A stretch of 64,000 bases of DNA from Planctomycetota bacterium (GTDB taxonomy: Bacteria > Planctomycetota > UBA1135 > UBA2386), in contig JADJWQ010000001.1 in assembly GCA_016716265.1 (NCBI GenBank), forward strand, positions 1,860,001-1,924,000, written 5' to 3'. Shown here one piece after another: positions 54,354 to 63,498 of the stretch (positions within the stretch are counted from its first letter, which is position 1; each line of letters opens with the position of its first letter). Both the position numbers and the translations under genes were made by a program. The notes under the pieces were generated by a model. That model saw only the letters and a program-made list of their open reading frames with translations, was not told the DNA's origin and did not search any database.

Positions 54354-55132
54354 GCCTCCTCCAGCCGACGCGTCACGGAACCGCGAGGGTCGATCGACAT
54401 GCGGAATGGAGCGCAGGGCGCAGGGGACGCGCCGGATTCTCACGGGCAGGTTGCCCGTCAGACGGCAACGGGAGGCCCGACGGCCTGGCCCGCCTCGTGG
54501 ACCGCGCGATGCGGCGACGAACCGGCCGCCGACCTTCACAGCGAGTGCCGCGTCAGGTTTCCGACTGCTGTCGCGCCAGCGCACAGGAAGGACGAATGGT
54601 GTCGGGCACTCCGCCGGGGGAACGCTGGCGCCGTCGCGGGGCACTCGAGACCCGTCGGAGGCACTCTGCGGGTGTCACATCGCGGAGGCCTTGTCGACTC
54701 CGGTGCGCTCATGATCGCGACGCACAGACCCCCGACGCTGCGCGACCTGGACACCGATCGCAACGTCGAGTGTCGAGAGGATGGGTCGGCCCGCGTGCCC
54801 GGCCCTTCGGCTGGCGCCCGGACGGGGGCGTGCCGCGGGAGTGCGGATTCTCGAGGCATCGCCGCACGACGCCTGCGGACCAGGCGTGGCCACGACCGGC
54901 AGAGTTCGCGCCCGTCGCAGCCGATCCGTGGTCTCGATGCCGGCGTCGACCGGCGCGGATACACATCCCTCCCAGGCGTCGTCGACGGCCAGCCAGCGGC
55001 TCTCGACGGTGACCCGGCCTGGCTTCCGAATGCGCACCTGGCCGGTCGCACGCCGCGGCATTCCCTGGCACGACCGCGCCCCACGTTCGTGCGGGGAGAA
55101 TCGAGGATGAAGCGGCTACCCTGCAACCTCGA

Positions 55133-57745
55133 TCACAGATCGATCCGATTGGCACGACCCGGACGCAGTTGAAGCGGGATTCGGCGCACTTCCTCGTCAC
55201 CGGCGTAGAGCACCATCGTCACGCCGCGGTCGTCGACTTCGTACGCCGCCGCGGGCCTCGTGATCGAGCCGTTCCACGTCGTCGACGTGTGCTGGGCGTC
55301 GCGTGCCGTCAGTTCGACGGGCTCGTCGTCGATGTCGTGGACCTGGAACCGGTCCGCGCGCAGACCCTCACGGGGCTGGATACTGAATCGCATCACGCGT
55401 GCGGCGACGATACGGAGCGGCTGCTCCGCCGCATCGAACTCGACCTGCTGGAACTGCACCCCGGTTCCGCTGATCGAGAGATACACGTGGCGGTGCGGCG
55501 AGTTCTCGAGCACGAACGAACCGTCGACATCGGTCTCCGTCACGTCCGGTCGCGTGACCGCCGACCAACTGCCCTCATGATCGAAGGTCCGCACGGCAAT
55601 ACCGACGCGAGCACCGGCGATCGGATCGCCGAAACGGTCGACGAGCGTCCCTTGCAGTCGAGGGAGCAGTGCGTCGGCTGGCGCGCGGAGGACCGCGTCC
55701 TCCGTTCCGGCTGGGATGGGCGCGGACCCGATGACGAGCATGGTACGCTCGTCTCGTGCCCGCAGCGTGTAGGTTCGCTCCGAGAGGCCGCGCAGCATGA
55801 ACCGACCCCGTGCGTCGGTGAGCTCTCCGCGAATCTCCTGGCAGCCGACCCAGCTCTCGATCCACGCTTCCGATGTGCCGTAGCGGGTACCGTCGACCAG
55901 CGTCACGATCGCGCCGGCCATCGGTTCGCCGGCTGCGTCCAGGACGCGGCCCGAGATCTCGAGCGACTCGGGACCCAACCGCAGGACGAGGTCCGTTCCG
56001 GCCCGGGGGTCGGCCGCGAGACGATCTGCGAGATCGTCGACGATCGCGTGCTGGAAGTCGGGCAGGAAGGCGACCAGTGGCGGTTCCCTGCTGCTGAAGG
56101 GAACGGCGAGGTCGAACCGGCCGTCCGTGCCGCTCGAGCACTTTGCGGAGCCGAACACGATGCGTGCGCCGTCGGCAGGCGAGCCGTCCGGAAGCAGGAC
56201 GACACCCGTCAAGTGCCCGCAGTCGGGCTCTTCCGGCTCGGCTTCCAGGGTCCAATCGACAGGCGGCTGGATCCGATCGGCCGGAACCGCCAGGCTACGG
56301 TAGCCGTGCAGATGGACCGAGACCTCGATGTCCGGATGTGACGGGACCTCGCGCAGTTCGAAGCTGCCGCCCGGATCGGTTTGCGTCATCCGTTGCCACC
56401 AGCAATTCCCGCGGGGCAGGTGTTCGGCGACGCCGGACAGCGAGTGGACATCGTACGAGATACTGACCGACACCCCCGCCAGGTACCTGCCGGTTTCGTC
56501 CCGGATCCGCCCGTGGACGTCCACGCCGGGGCCGGCGACGAGGATCACGTCGTCGTTGTCCGGATCGTGACCGAAGCCGGCGATCGTCCAGCCTCGCTTC
56601 TCGACCTGCAGCCGATGTTCATCGGTCACGCCGTGAAGTTCGAAGCGCCCTGCCGGTCCGCTGATCGTCCGAGGCAGTTCGGCGGATCGTCCTTCGAGGA
56701 CGGCGAGGACCGCGTCCGGGTCGGGCATCCGCGCCGCGAGGATCCGACGGCCGTCCTCGGTCGCGAGCAGCTCGCGCAGGCCCTCCTGACCGAGGAAGAC
56801 GAAGGAGTCGGCCATGATCAGCACGTCATCCCGGATCTGCGGGGTGCCTCGCGGTACGTGGGCGATGGACAGGCTCGGTATCGGCAGCCCGTCGAAGCCG
56901 ATCACCCGCCCTCGAAGCGCCGGCTCGGCCGCGCCGGTCGCCGCCGCGGGGCCGGTCACCGAGGCGGTTGCGCTCGTCTCCGCCGCTCGGCGATCACCGG
57001 CTGAGCTCCCCGTGGTTGACGTAGGAAGGCGCGACGGATCCGCGGTCGCCGTGGCGGAGTGCCCGAGCGGCAGCGGGACTTCCCGATGACCGACTGTGTC
57101 GATGCCGAGCCATGCCGTGGCGATCACGGCGACGGCAACGGCCGACCAGAACCACAGCGCGAGGCTCCCTGTCGCGGAGGGCGCCACCCCCGCGGCAATG
57201 TCATCCAGTCGGAACAACGTGGTGAGCGCGGCGCGCCACGCGGCGCGGTCGCCGAACCGCTCGTCGAGGCGCCCACGAAGTCGCTCCAGTCCACGCTGTA
57301 ACTGCGTGCGCACGGTCGCGAGGGGCCGGTCGAGCTGCGCCGCGATCTCGCGGGCGTCGAGATCCTCGAAGTAGCGAAGCACCAGGACGGAGCGGTACGG
57401 CTCGGGCAGCTCGAACAGCTCGTCGACCAACCGACGGTGCATCTCCGCGCGCTGCGCAGCGTCCGACGGATCAGCTCGCACCGACTCGCAGCGGGCGACG
57501 CTCCGCTCCCGGTTGCGCCGGCGGCGTTCGCCGCGTCGGCTCGCGCGCGCCGCGTTGCGTGCGACCTGGAAGAGCCAGCCTCGCGGGCTCGGTAGGCTGC
57601 GTGGCGGCCGGGTGATCGACTCGAGGATCGTCTCCTGGGCAACGTCGTCGGCGCGGGAGGGGTCGGCGACCAGGCTGCGGGCGATCTGGCGCACCCAATC
57701 CTGGTGACCGAGCAGGACTTCGATCGTGGGAATCGAGGTGTTCAT
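55133..57745 (-). CDS. ECF sigma factor fused to membrane helix and regulatory-like ectodomain
   Basis: The 870-residue protein joins three parts. Residues 8-75 are sigma region 2 (ADDVAQETILESITRPPRS), 100-160 sigma region 4 (LPEPYRSVLVLRYFEDLDA, EIAAQLDRPLATVRTQL). Residues 193-215 form one membrane helix (GSLALWFWSAVAVAVIATAW). After a Ser/Thr/Ala linker come several CarboxypepD_reg-type beta-sandwiches (GRVLDAAGEPMAGAIVTL, GTLVDRFGDPIAGARVGI) to the end. It would be held in the membrane with the sigma part inside and the sandwiches outside, so transcription may follow a cleavage or binding event. The start is at 57743-57745; the frame is open upstream but Arg-rich. Confidence 0.85.
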   Translation of the reverse strand: MNTSIPTIEVLLGHQDWVRQIARSLVADPSRADDVAQETILESITRPPRSLPSPRGWLFQVARNAARASRRGERRRRNRERSVARCESVRADPSDAAQRAEMHRRLVDELFELPEPYRSVLVLRYFEDLDAREIAAQLDRPLATVRTQLQRGLERLRGRLDERFGDRAAWRAALTTLFRLDDIAAGVAPSATGSLALWFWSAVAVAVIATAWLGIDTVGHREVPLPLGHSATATADPSRLPTSTTGSSAGDRRAAETSATASVTGPAAATGAAEPALRGRVIGFDGLPIPSLSIAHVPRGTPQIRDDVLIMADSFVFLGQEGLRELLATEDGRRILAARMPDPDAVLAVLEGRSAELPRTISGPAGRFELHGVTDEHRLQVEKRGWTIAGFGHDPDNDDVILVAGPGVDVHGRIRDETGRYLAGVSVSISYDVHSLSGVAEHLPRGNCWWQRMTQTDPGGSFELREVPSHPDIEVSVHLHGYRSLAVPADRIQPPVDWTLEAEPEEPDCGHLTGVVLLPDGSPADGARIVFGSAKCSSGTDGRFDLAVPFSSREPPLVAFLPDFQHAIVDDLADRLAADPRAGTDLVLRLGPESLEISGRVLDAAGEPMAGAIVTLVDGTRYGTSEAWIESWVGCQEIRGELTDARGRFMLRGLSERTYTLRARDERTMLVIGSAPIPAGTEDAVLRAPADALLPRLQGTLVDRFGDPIAGARVGIAVRTFDHEGSWSAVTRPDVTETDVDGSFVLENSPHRHVYLSISGTGVQFQQVEFDAAEQPLRIVAARVMRFSIQPREGLRADRFQVHDIDDEPVELTARDAQHTSTTWNGSITRPAAAYEVDDRGVTMVLYAGDEEVRRIPLQLRPGRANRIDL

Positions 57746-58978
57746 GGCTCTCAGCCGACCCAGTGCCACCGATCTGTCGCGTGACTCAGCAAGTTCTGGA
57801 GATTGTGACGGCTCGCGAGCCACGGAGGGATCGGGGTCCTCGGAAGCTCGCGGCGTCCGGGACCCGGGAGGCTCACGGCAGACCAGCACGTCAGCTCCGG
57901 GGTCCTCCGGACCTGCGGACGACCTCGGGTCGTCGGGCCACGGGAGCGTGGCGGCGCAGCAGGCCGCCCGACCGTTCGATCTCGACCACCTGGCGACCGG
58001 CAGCGTTGCCGGCTCCGGGTGGTCGCTCGATCGGCTCGGCGCCGAGAGCCTCGGGCACCGACGCCGAGGGATCGCACGGCGGGCGCGAGGGCTCGGAACA
58101 CGCTGGCGTGCTTCCACCAGCGCGGGGACGTTCACGACGCCGACGGTGCCGAGCCAGCGCCTCGGCGGTCTGCTCCGCCACGCCCAGCGCGCGGCGCACG
58201 AGTGCTCGCGGCGGTCGTCGTGCGATCGAATCTGCGCGACTCGGCACGCGGCAATGTCGCCGTGAGCCAGCGCGGGCTCCCGCGCGAACCTCGCACACGT
58301 TGTCGGCGGCCGCGGAGCCAGGTCGATCGCGCTGTTGGCGCTGCCGCGACGAACTCCATGTCGATGCCGAACACGAGGTCGACGCAGTCGTCGTGCGGCG
58401 GCCCCAGAAGCTCACGCCGACCCAGGGTGCGTGCTCGACCGGCGCCACGGCGTCGGCAGACGGTCGTTCCGGAACACCGCCGGCGGCGTGATCCGCGAAC
58501 GTTCCTCGAATCGTCCGCTCGGACGACGAGGGCACGACCGAGCGGCATGGCGGGAATTCGCAAATGGGCGAACAGGGCCATTCGCACGAGCAGCGGCCTC
58601 GCCGCAGCGACGACAGCTTGACATGCTCGCCGTCACCGGAGGCAGTGCGAGCGTCCCCTCTCGTCCGACTGGTGGTATCTGGTCAGTGCGCCCTGGGCGT
58701 ACCCGCGGACCACGGCATCCATCGTCAGATCACACTCCCACGAGCCGTCCGACGCGTGGGATTTCGTCCGCCCTCATTCGTTTGGGCGAGCGAGTGCCTC
58801 ACGTACCCGATCACGCGGCGCTCGTAGGAGGGACGCGGGGTCGCTCGGCAAGCCGCCCGACGAAGGTCGGCGCGTTTCTGGGGTCCGCAAGTGCGACGGT
58901 CGTCAGACGCGGGGCGTCAGGTCACGGAGTCACCGCCGGCCTCGAGGCGCGCAGGACGCTGTGCGCGTGCGGCGCAAT
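57746..58978. other. 1.2 kb without recognised gene
   Basis: Frames on both strands are open in part but give Arg/Ser/Pro-rich translations with no site or domain pattern. It lies upstream of the ECF-TM fusion and downstream of the duplicated-domain protein. Promoter for the fusion probably lies near 57750-57850; no clear box was seen. Confidence 0.5.
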
Positions 58979-60448
58979 TCACCGACCGCTCGCCACGTTC
59001 GCCTCGAGCCGAATGCGGAGATCGCGTAGCGTCATCGCCCCCGAGACGCAGGTCGCGAGGCGCAGCTCCTCGACCAGGATGCTGCGTCGGGCATGGTCGA
59101 GCTGGATGCGAGCGAAGTCGCCGAGCCCGCCGGCCCCACCCTGTCGCTCCCATTGGTCGCGCCTCTCCAATGAGCTCACCTCGTTCCGGAGCGGGGGAAT
59201 GGTGCCCTTCACCACCGCCGCCTCCAGAGCCCAGCGATCGTCCGCTGCCTGCAGCTCGGCGAGGAGCGCCTCGCGCCCGTCGAGGCGGGTGAACCTCGTG
59301 CGCCCGAGCTCACGCCCGCCAGCGAGGATGCTGCCCTCGAGCACGCGGTCCGAATCCGCTGCGCGGAGCCGGAACTCGAGCTCTCGCGTCGGTGGCGCTT
59401 CGTCGCCGTCCGGATCGCGCTCGCCGTCGAACGTTCCGCGCAACGTCAGCTCCCGCGGCGTCCGCGTTCCGCGCAAGGGGCCATGGGGAAGCTGCGTCCC
59501 GCGATGCGTGTAGGTGGGCGACATGGGCACGGCGACCGCGGTGCCGTTGGCCACGTGCATGGCGACGACCCCCAGGAGGATCCAATCTCCACGGTCCGGC
59601 GCCTGCCATTCCTGGCGCCAGAACGACTCTTCGTCGCGCGGCTCGTCGACGACGACGGGCGAGGATGCCAGTGTGCCCCACTGCGCGCGCAGACGCGTGA
59701 TCATCTCGCGCACGGCGCTCTCACCGCTGGACGTCGCCCGGTGGCGCAACTCCTCGACGGCGAGCCGATTGCGCAGGTCGTCGAGCACCATCGTCGACTG
59801 GGACTGGAGTCCCTGGCGGCCGAGCGCGCGATCGTCCTCCGGTTGCTTCTGGAGGAAGGCAATGGCGTCCTGGAGGGGCCCGAACCCCGCCTCGACCACC
59901 TGACGCTCGATCGACCACTCGCGCTGGGCGAGTTCGAGCCGGTGGAGGAACTCGGCGTCGCTCAGGCGGACGAAGCGCGTCCGTCCCTGCTGCGCTCCGC
60001 GCTCGAACGTCGCCCCCGCCAGGGTGCGGCCGTCCGCAAGCTCGAGGCAGAACTCCAGCACGAGGTCCTGCCCGGTCTGCCGCCCCTCGTCGTCGACGCG
60101 CTTGCCGAACGTGCCCACGAGCCGCACCCCCCGCCCGCTCGCCTCCCCGGTGAGCGGCCCGTCGGGCAGCCGCACGTTGCGCGTCGTGTAGGTGGCGGCG
60201 AGCGGCTCGCCGACCACCCGGTCGCCCTCCCGCCGGAAGGCGAGGAGCCCGAGCGCGCTCCACGTCCCGGTGTCCGGCTGCCACCACTGCTGCAGCCAGA
60301 CCGATTCGGCGGGAAGTGCCTGCTCGAGCGACGACCTCGCGCGCAGCGCGCTCGCCAGGGACTGCGCGGGTGACACGGCGGGGACGGAGGCGAGCACGGC
60401 CGAGCACAGAGCGACGTGGAGGATCGGCAGGCGACGGAGCTCCGGCAT
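58979..60448 (-). CDS. secreted protein with an internal duplication
   Basis: The 489-residue protein has a signal peptide (LPILHVALCSAVLASVPAVSP). Two copies of one domain follow: the first from ESVWLQQWWQPDTGTW, the second from ESFWRQEWQAPDRGDW. Each continues with TYT and a DGPL/HGPL turn, a GTF strand, then LEF and GRTRF. Each copy is followed by a helical part (ALDLAQREWSIERQVVEAG style). I do not recognise the domain. The start at 60446-60448 opens the signal; upstream codons are shadow. Likely extracellular; role unknown. Confidence 0.75.
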   Translation of the reverse strand: MPELRRLPILHVALCSAVLASVPAVSPAQSLASALRARSSLEQALPAESVWLQQWWQPDTGTWSALGLLAFRREGDRVVGEPLAATYTTRNVRLPDGPLTGEASGRGVRLVGTFGKRVDDEGRQTGQDLVLEFCLELADGRTLAGATFERGAQQGRTRFVRLSDAEFLHRLELAQREWSIERQVVEAGFGPLQDAIAFLQKQPEDDRALGRQGLQSQSTMVLDDLRNRLAVEELRHRATSSGESAVREMITRLRAQWGTLASSPVVVDEPRDEESFWRQEWQAPDRGDWILLGVVAMHVANGTAVAVPMSPTYTHRGTQLPHGPLRGTRTPRELTLRGTFDGERDPDGDEAPPTRELEFRLRAADSDRVLEGSILAGGRELGRTRFTRLDGREALLAELQAADDRWALEAAVVKGTIPPLRNEVSSLERRDQWERQGGAGGLGDFARIQLDHARRSILVEELRLATCVSGAMTLRDLRIRLEANVASGR

Positions 60449-60639
60449 GGCGGACACCGCAGGGACCGTGGTCTGGGAGACGGGACTTCGGCGGGGAACA
60501 CGCCGGATCGGTCGGCAGCCCCTCACGCGGAGCCGGAACGGAGCGGACTCGGCACCTCCGGGTCCAGCGCACCGGCACGGGAGCGGCCGCGTCGGCACGG
60601 CTGGGATCGGGCACCGCGCGAACCGCGCCAGGGCCACCG

Positions 60640-61225
60640 GGTCCAACGCGAGCGAGCGACCGGGTCAGCCGCCGTCGCGCGACAGCTTCGACGTCGGCCA
60701 CCAGCGCCCCAGGGGGCACCACCCGGACGAAGAGCACCTTCAAGGCACCCGGCGCGTGGAATCCCGCCAGCGCTGCCTGGCGCACAGCGCCGCACCGCTC
60801 GCGCTGGCCGGGACGGCCGCCAGCGCGAAGCGACCCGTTGTCCCACGACGAGAAGCCGGTCTCCCGAACGTCGCCACGCAGCGCGCTGCCGGGCCCGCAG
60901 GTCCCGGCCGGGTTGCCCGCGGTGATCCACGCCTGACTCGCGTCGAGCCCAGCGAATGGCAGCCGCTCGCCGGACGCGGCCGGCGGCCGCAGCGTACCGG
61001 CGACGACCGGCAGCCACGACGTCGGCGCGATCCGAACGGTGCCCGCAGTCGTGCTGTCGCAGGTCCAGGTGCCCGACTCCGCGATCGAGCAGACTTGCGC
61101 GTCCGTCGCGATGACGTGACGCCTGGTGAAATGCGCAGTCCCCGTCTCCGATGTCGCGACGGGACCGGTGCCGGCAGTCGTCCCGTCGCTCGACCACAGC
61201 AGTTGGTCGGCGGCCTTCGCGCGCA
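60640..61225 (-). pseudogene. remnant of an ELWxSDGT-repeat protein
   Basis: In one minus-strand frame the pattern LLWSSDGTTAGTG recurs about 50 residues later in weaker form (GTWTCDSTTAGTV), which is the ELWxSDGTxxGT repeat of large secreted proteins. The frame has no start, signal peptide or ribosome site, and runs on into the neighbouring gene. I read it as decayed sequence. Confidence 0.4.
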
Positions 61226-61245
61226 CGGGAAGGAGACGGGTTCCC

Positions 61246-61367
61246 GGCGATGCTCGAGGAGACCGCCCGGAGGCGCCCGGACGCCAACGGAGGCTCTCGC
61301 ACGAAGACAGGTCGCGGAGAGCTGCCCGATAGCGGGTCACCCACGGCCGTGAACGGAGATCGGAGGG
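61246..61367. repeat. dispersed repeat, copy 2
   Basis: This aligns with 54092-54217, with shared blocks such as GAGACCGCCCGGAG, GCCAACGGAGGCTC and GCGGGTCAC. The identity over the rest is moderate. Confidence 0.6.
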
Positions 61368-61468
61368 GGACGATCAGTGCGCTGGGCCGCGGTGGATCGG
61401 TCTCGAGGCGGTGCGCTGCAATCCGTAGAGGTCCTTCGCACGCCGAGCTCGTGCGGGACCCCGTCGCG

Positions 61469-61603
61469 CATTCCACGCGCACCCACCACTCCGACTACGA
61501 CGTGTGGGACCACGCCATCGCCGAGGACCTGCGGCAGGCCGCCACGGTGATCGGCAGCTTCGAGTGGCACACCGCGAACCGCGACGAGAATCCGCTGTAT
61601 GGG
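61469..61603 (+). pseudogene. C-terminal fragment of an M28-family peptidase
   Basis: About 45 codons read HSTRTHHSDYDVWDHAIAED, then LRQAATVIGSFEWHTANRDE, matching the end of secreted M28 aminopeptidases, where the His after Thr is a zinc ligand. The rest of the enzyme is missing and no start is near. The fragment is adjacent to the repeat copy. Confidence 0.5.
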
Positions 61604-61722
61604 TGTGCAGATCGCGCCCGCGGAGTCATCTGCCGGACGGCGCTGCGCGCGACCGGACCGCGGCGCCGCGGAGGGCGCGGGCGCACGGAGGGATGCCGGG
61701 CGCCGTGGCGCCCGTGCTGACT

Positions 61723-63498
61723 TCAGCGCAACACGGTCTCGACGCCGTCGCTGAACACCAGACCGTTCACCGCGTCGAATGTGATGCCCTGGGCCATGAT
61801 GCTGACGCCGTTCACGCCGGACGGCACACCCAGGCCGATCCGCGCGCCACCGCTCGGCAGCACGATGGGGAACTGGCCGGCGGTCGTTCCGATCAGCACG
61901 AAGCTCGACGCGAGCAGGTTCATCCACAGCGGCGGCAGGAATCGCGGCTGGCCGGCCGAGGTCACGAACGGCTGGACCAGCAGCGCGAACTGCGCGCCGT
62001 AGAGCGAGCCGTTCGGCGAGTCCAGGTGGTAAACGATGGTGTCGAACGCGTCGGCGCCACGGACGAACTCGCCGGGTCCGGCGGTCGGCGCGGCGTTGAT
62101 TCCACTGGCGAGCGACAGGTCGCGGTCGCTTCCGGCGTACGGGCGGGTCTCGAACGCCCAGGTCGCGTCGTTGCCACTCGCCGGGTGCTGGATGTTGACG
62201 ATGAAGCGGTAGGGGTTGGTCGGATCGAAGATCATGCCGCTCGGCTCCGAGCCGCTGATCCCCAGCGAGACGAACACGCCCATGCTCTCGGCGACGCCGT
62301 CCTTGTCGGCGTCCATCGCCTTCCAGATGTCACCACCGTTCGGCTCGCCGTCCTCGACCACGTAGATGCTGCCGAAGGCGTCGACGGCCACGTTGTCCGG
62401 GCTGGCGAACACACCGCCCACCGCTGCGCCGGTGGCCAGATCGATGGTGTTGCGATCCAGGAACCAACGCACCATCGCGGTGTCGCCACCCGTCAGCTCG
62501 ATCGACAGGACCGCGTTCTCGCTGGTCACCGCGCAGTAGATGCACTCGTTGCCGTTCGCGAGCACGTTGAAGTCGAGGTCCTCCGGACGGCCGTACGGCG
62601 TGCCAAGAACCTCGTCGGCGGCATCGCGGCCGCCAGTCGTCGAGACGTAGGCGAGTGGATCGGCGGTGGTCAGGGCATTGCCGACTGCGTCGGTCAGCGG
62701 GATCCAGCGCGCCGCGCCGACACGGGTTGTCAGTTGGTTCTGCGCCGAGCTCCAGTTCTCGCTGGGGCGAGCGTTCGGATCGGCCGCGTAGGCATCGATG
62801 CGCAACACGAACGACTGGCCGACCGACAGGTCACCAGGGTTGGCGGGCACGAACTTGTAGATGCATCCCGAGTTGTTCTCATCGACGACGTACAGGTTGC
62901 CCTGGCTGTCGAAGCGGGTGCCCTCGTGGCCCATCGCCGGGATCTTGCTCAGCCAGCGGACCTGGAACGGACCGTTTGGCGACATCGGGTTCAGCACCTC
63001 GAACATCCGGCCACCGGTGGTCTCCTCGCCGAGGATGATCGTGCCGACCGGCGTGTAGGTGCAGGGATCGAAGCGCGAGTAGTCGTCGTTGTTCGGATCC
63101 CACGCGGCCGGGTTCGACTCGCGGATGCCCGTGTTGTTGCCGAGCATCAGGGTCGTGGCGATGCCGGTGACGGTGTCGTAGCGGAACACGCCGCAGCCGC
63201 TGCTCACCTCGGACGGGGTGAAGATGTAGCGACCGGTCGGATCGAAGGCCGACATGTCCCAGAGCCCGAAGGTGGCTGGCAGGCCCTGCGTGCGGGTCAA
63301 GGTGTCCCGGTTGACGACCAGCGTCTGGGTCATCCGGAGCGGCGCCAGGAACGGCGCGGTGCCCTCGGCGCCGTTGGTGCTCCCGGGAGGCGTGGCGTTG
63401 GGGCTACCGACGGGGACGGGCAGGGGGAAGGTGGCCTGGGCGGCGAGCGAGAGGGACGCGAACGATGCCGCGACCACGGTGAGAGCGAGTTGCTTCAT
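61723..63498 (-). CDS. secreted PhoX/DUF839-type protein
   Basis: The 591-residue protein has a signal peptide (LALTVVAASFASLSLAAQ) and the DUF839 propeller pattern: GHEGTRFDSQGNLYVVDENN, TPYGRPEDLDF, DNVAVDAFGSIYVVEDGEPN and EPSGMIFDPTNPYRF. PhoX proteins are Ca/Fe-dependent phosphatases; some catalytic residues of the family (Cys, Glu, Arg) cannot be confirmed here, so another role is possible. The last 100 residues look like the C-terminal beta module found on other secreted proteins here. The start at 63496-63498 has a weak ribosome site. Confidence 0.8.
   Translation of the reverse strand: MKQLALTVVAASFASLSLAAQATFPLPVPVGSPNATPPGSTNGAEGTAPFLAPLRMTQTLVVNRDTLTRTQGLPATFGLWDMSAFDPTGRYIFTPSEVSSGCGVFRYDTVTGIATTLMLGNNTGIRESNPAAWDPNNDDYSRFDPCTYTPVGTIILGEETTGGRMFEVLNPMSPNGPFQVRWLSKIPAMGHEGTRFDSQGNLYVVDENNSGCIYKFVPANPGDLSVGQSFVLRIDAYAADPNARPSENWSSAQNQLTTRVGAARWIPLTDAVGNALTTADPLAYVSTTGGRDAADEVLGTPYGRPEDLDFNVLANGNECIYCAVTSENAVLSIELTGGDTAMVRWFLDRNTIDLATGAAVGGVFASPDNVAVDAFGSIYVVEDGEPNGGDIWKAMDADKDGVAESMGVFVSLGISGSEPSGMIFDPTNPYRFIVNIQHPASGNDATWAFETRPYAGSDRDLSLASGINAAPTAGPGEFVRGADAFDTIVYHLDSPNGSLYGAQFALLVQPFVTSAGQPRFLPPLWMNLLASSFVLIGTTAGQFPIVLPSGGARIGLGVPSGVNGVSIMAQGITFDAVNGLVFSDGVETVLR

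Larger units (their letters stand above)
54045..55132. other. 1.1 kb with only gene fragments
   Basis: No intact gene is recognised. The stretch holds one copy of a dispersed repeat (54092-54217) and a fragment of an ECF sigma gene (54279-54353). Translations elsewhere are Arg/Pro-rich and lack sites. Confidence 0.5.
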
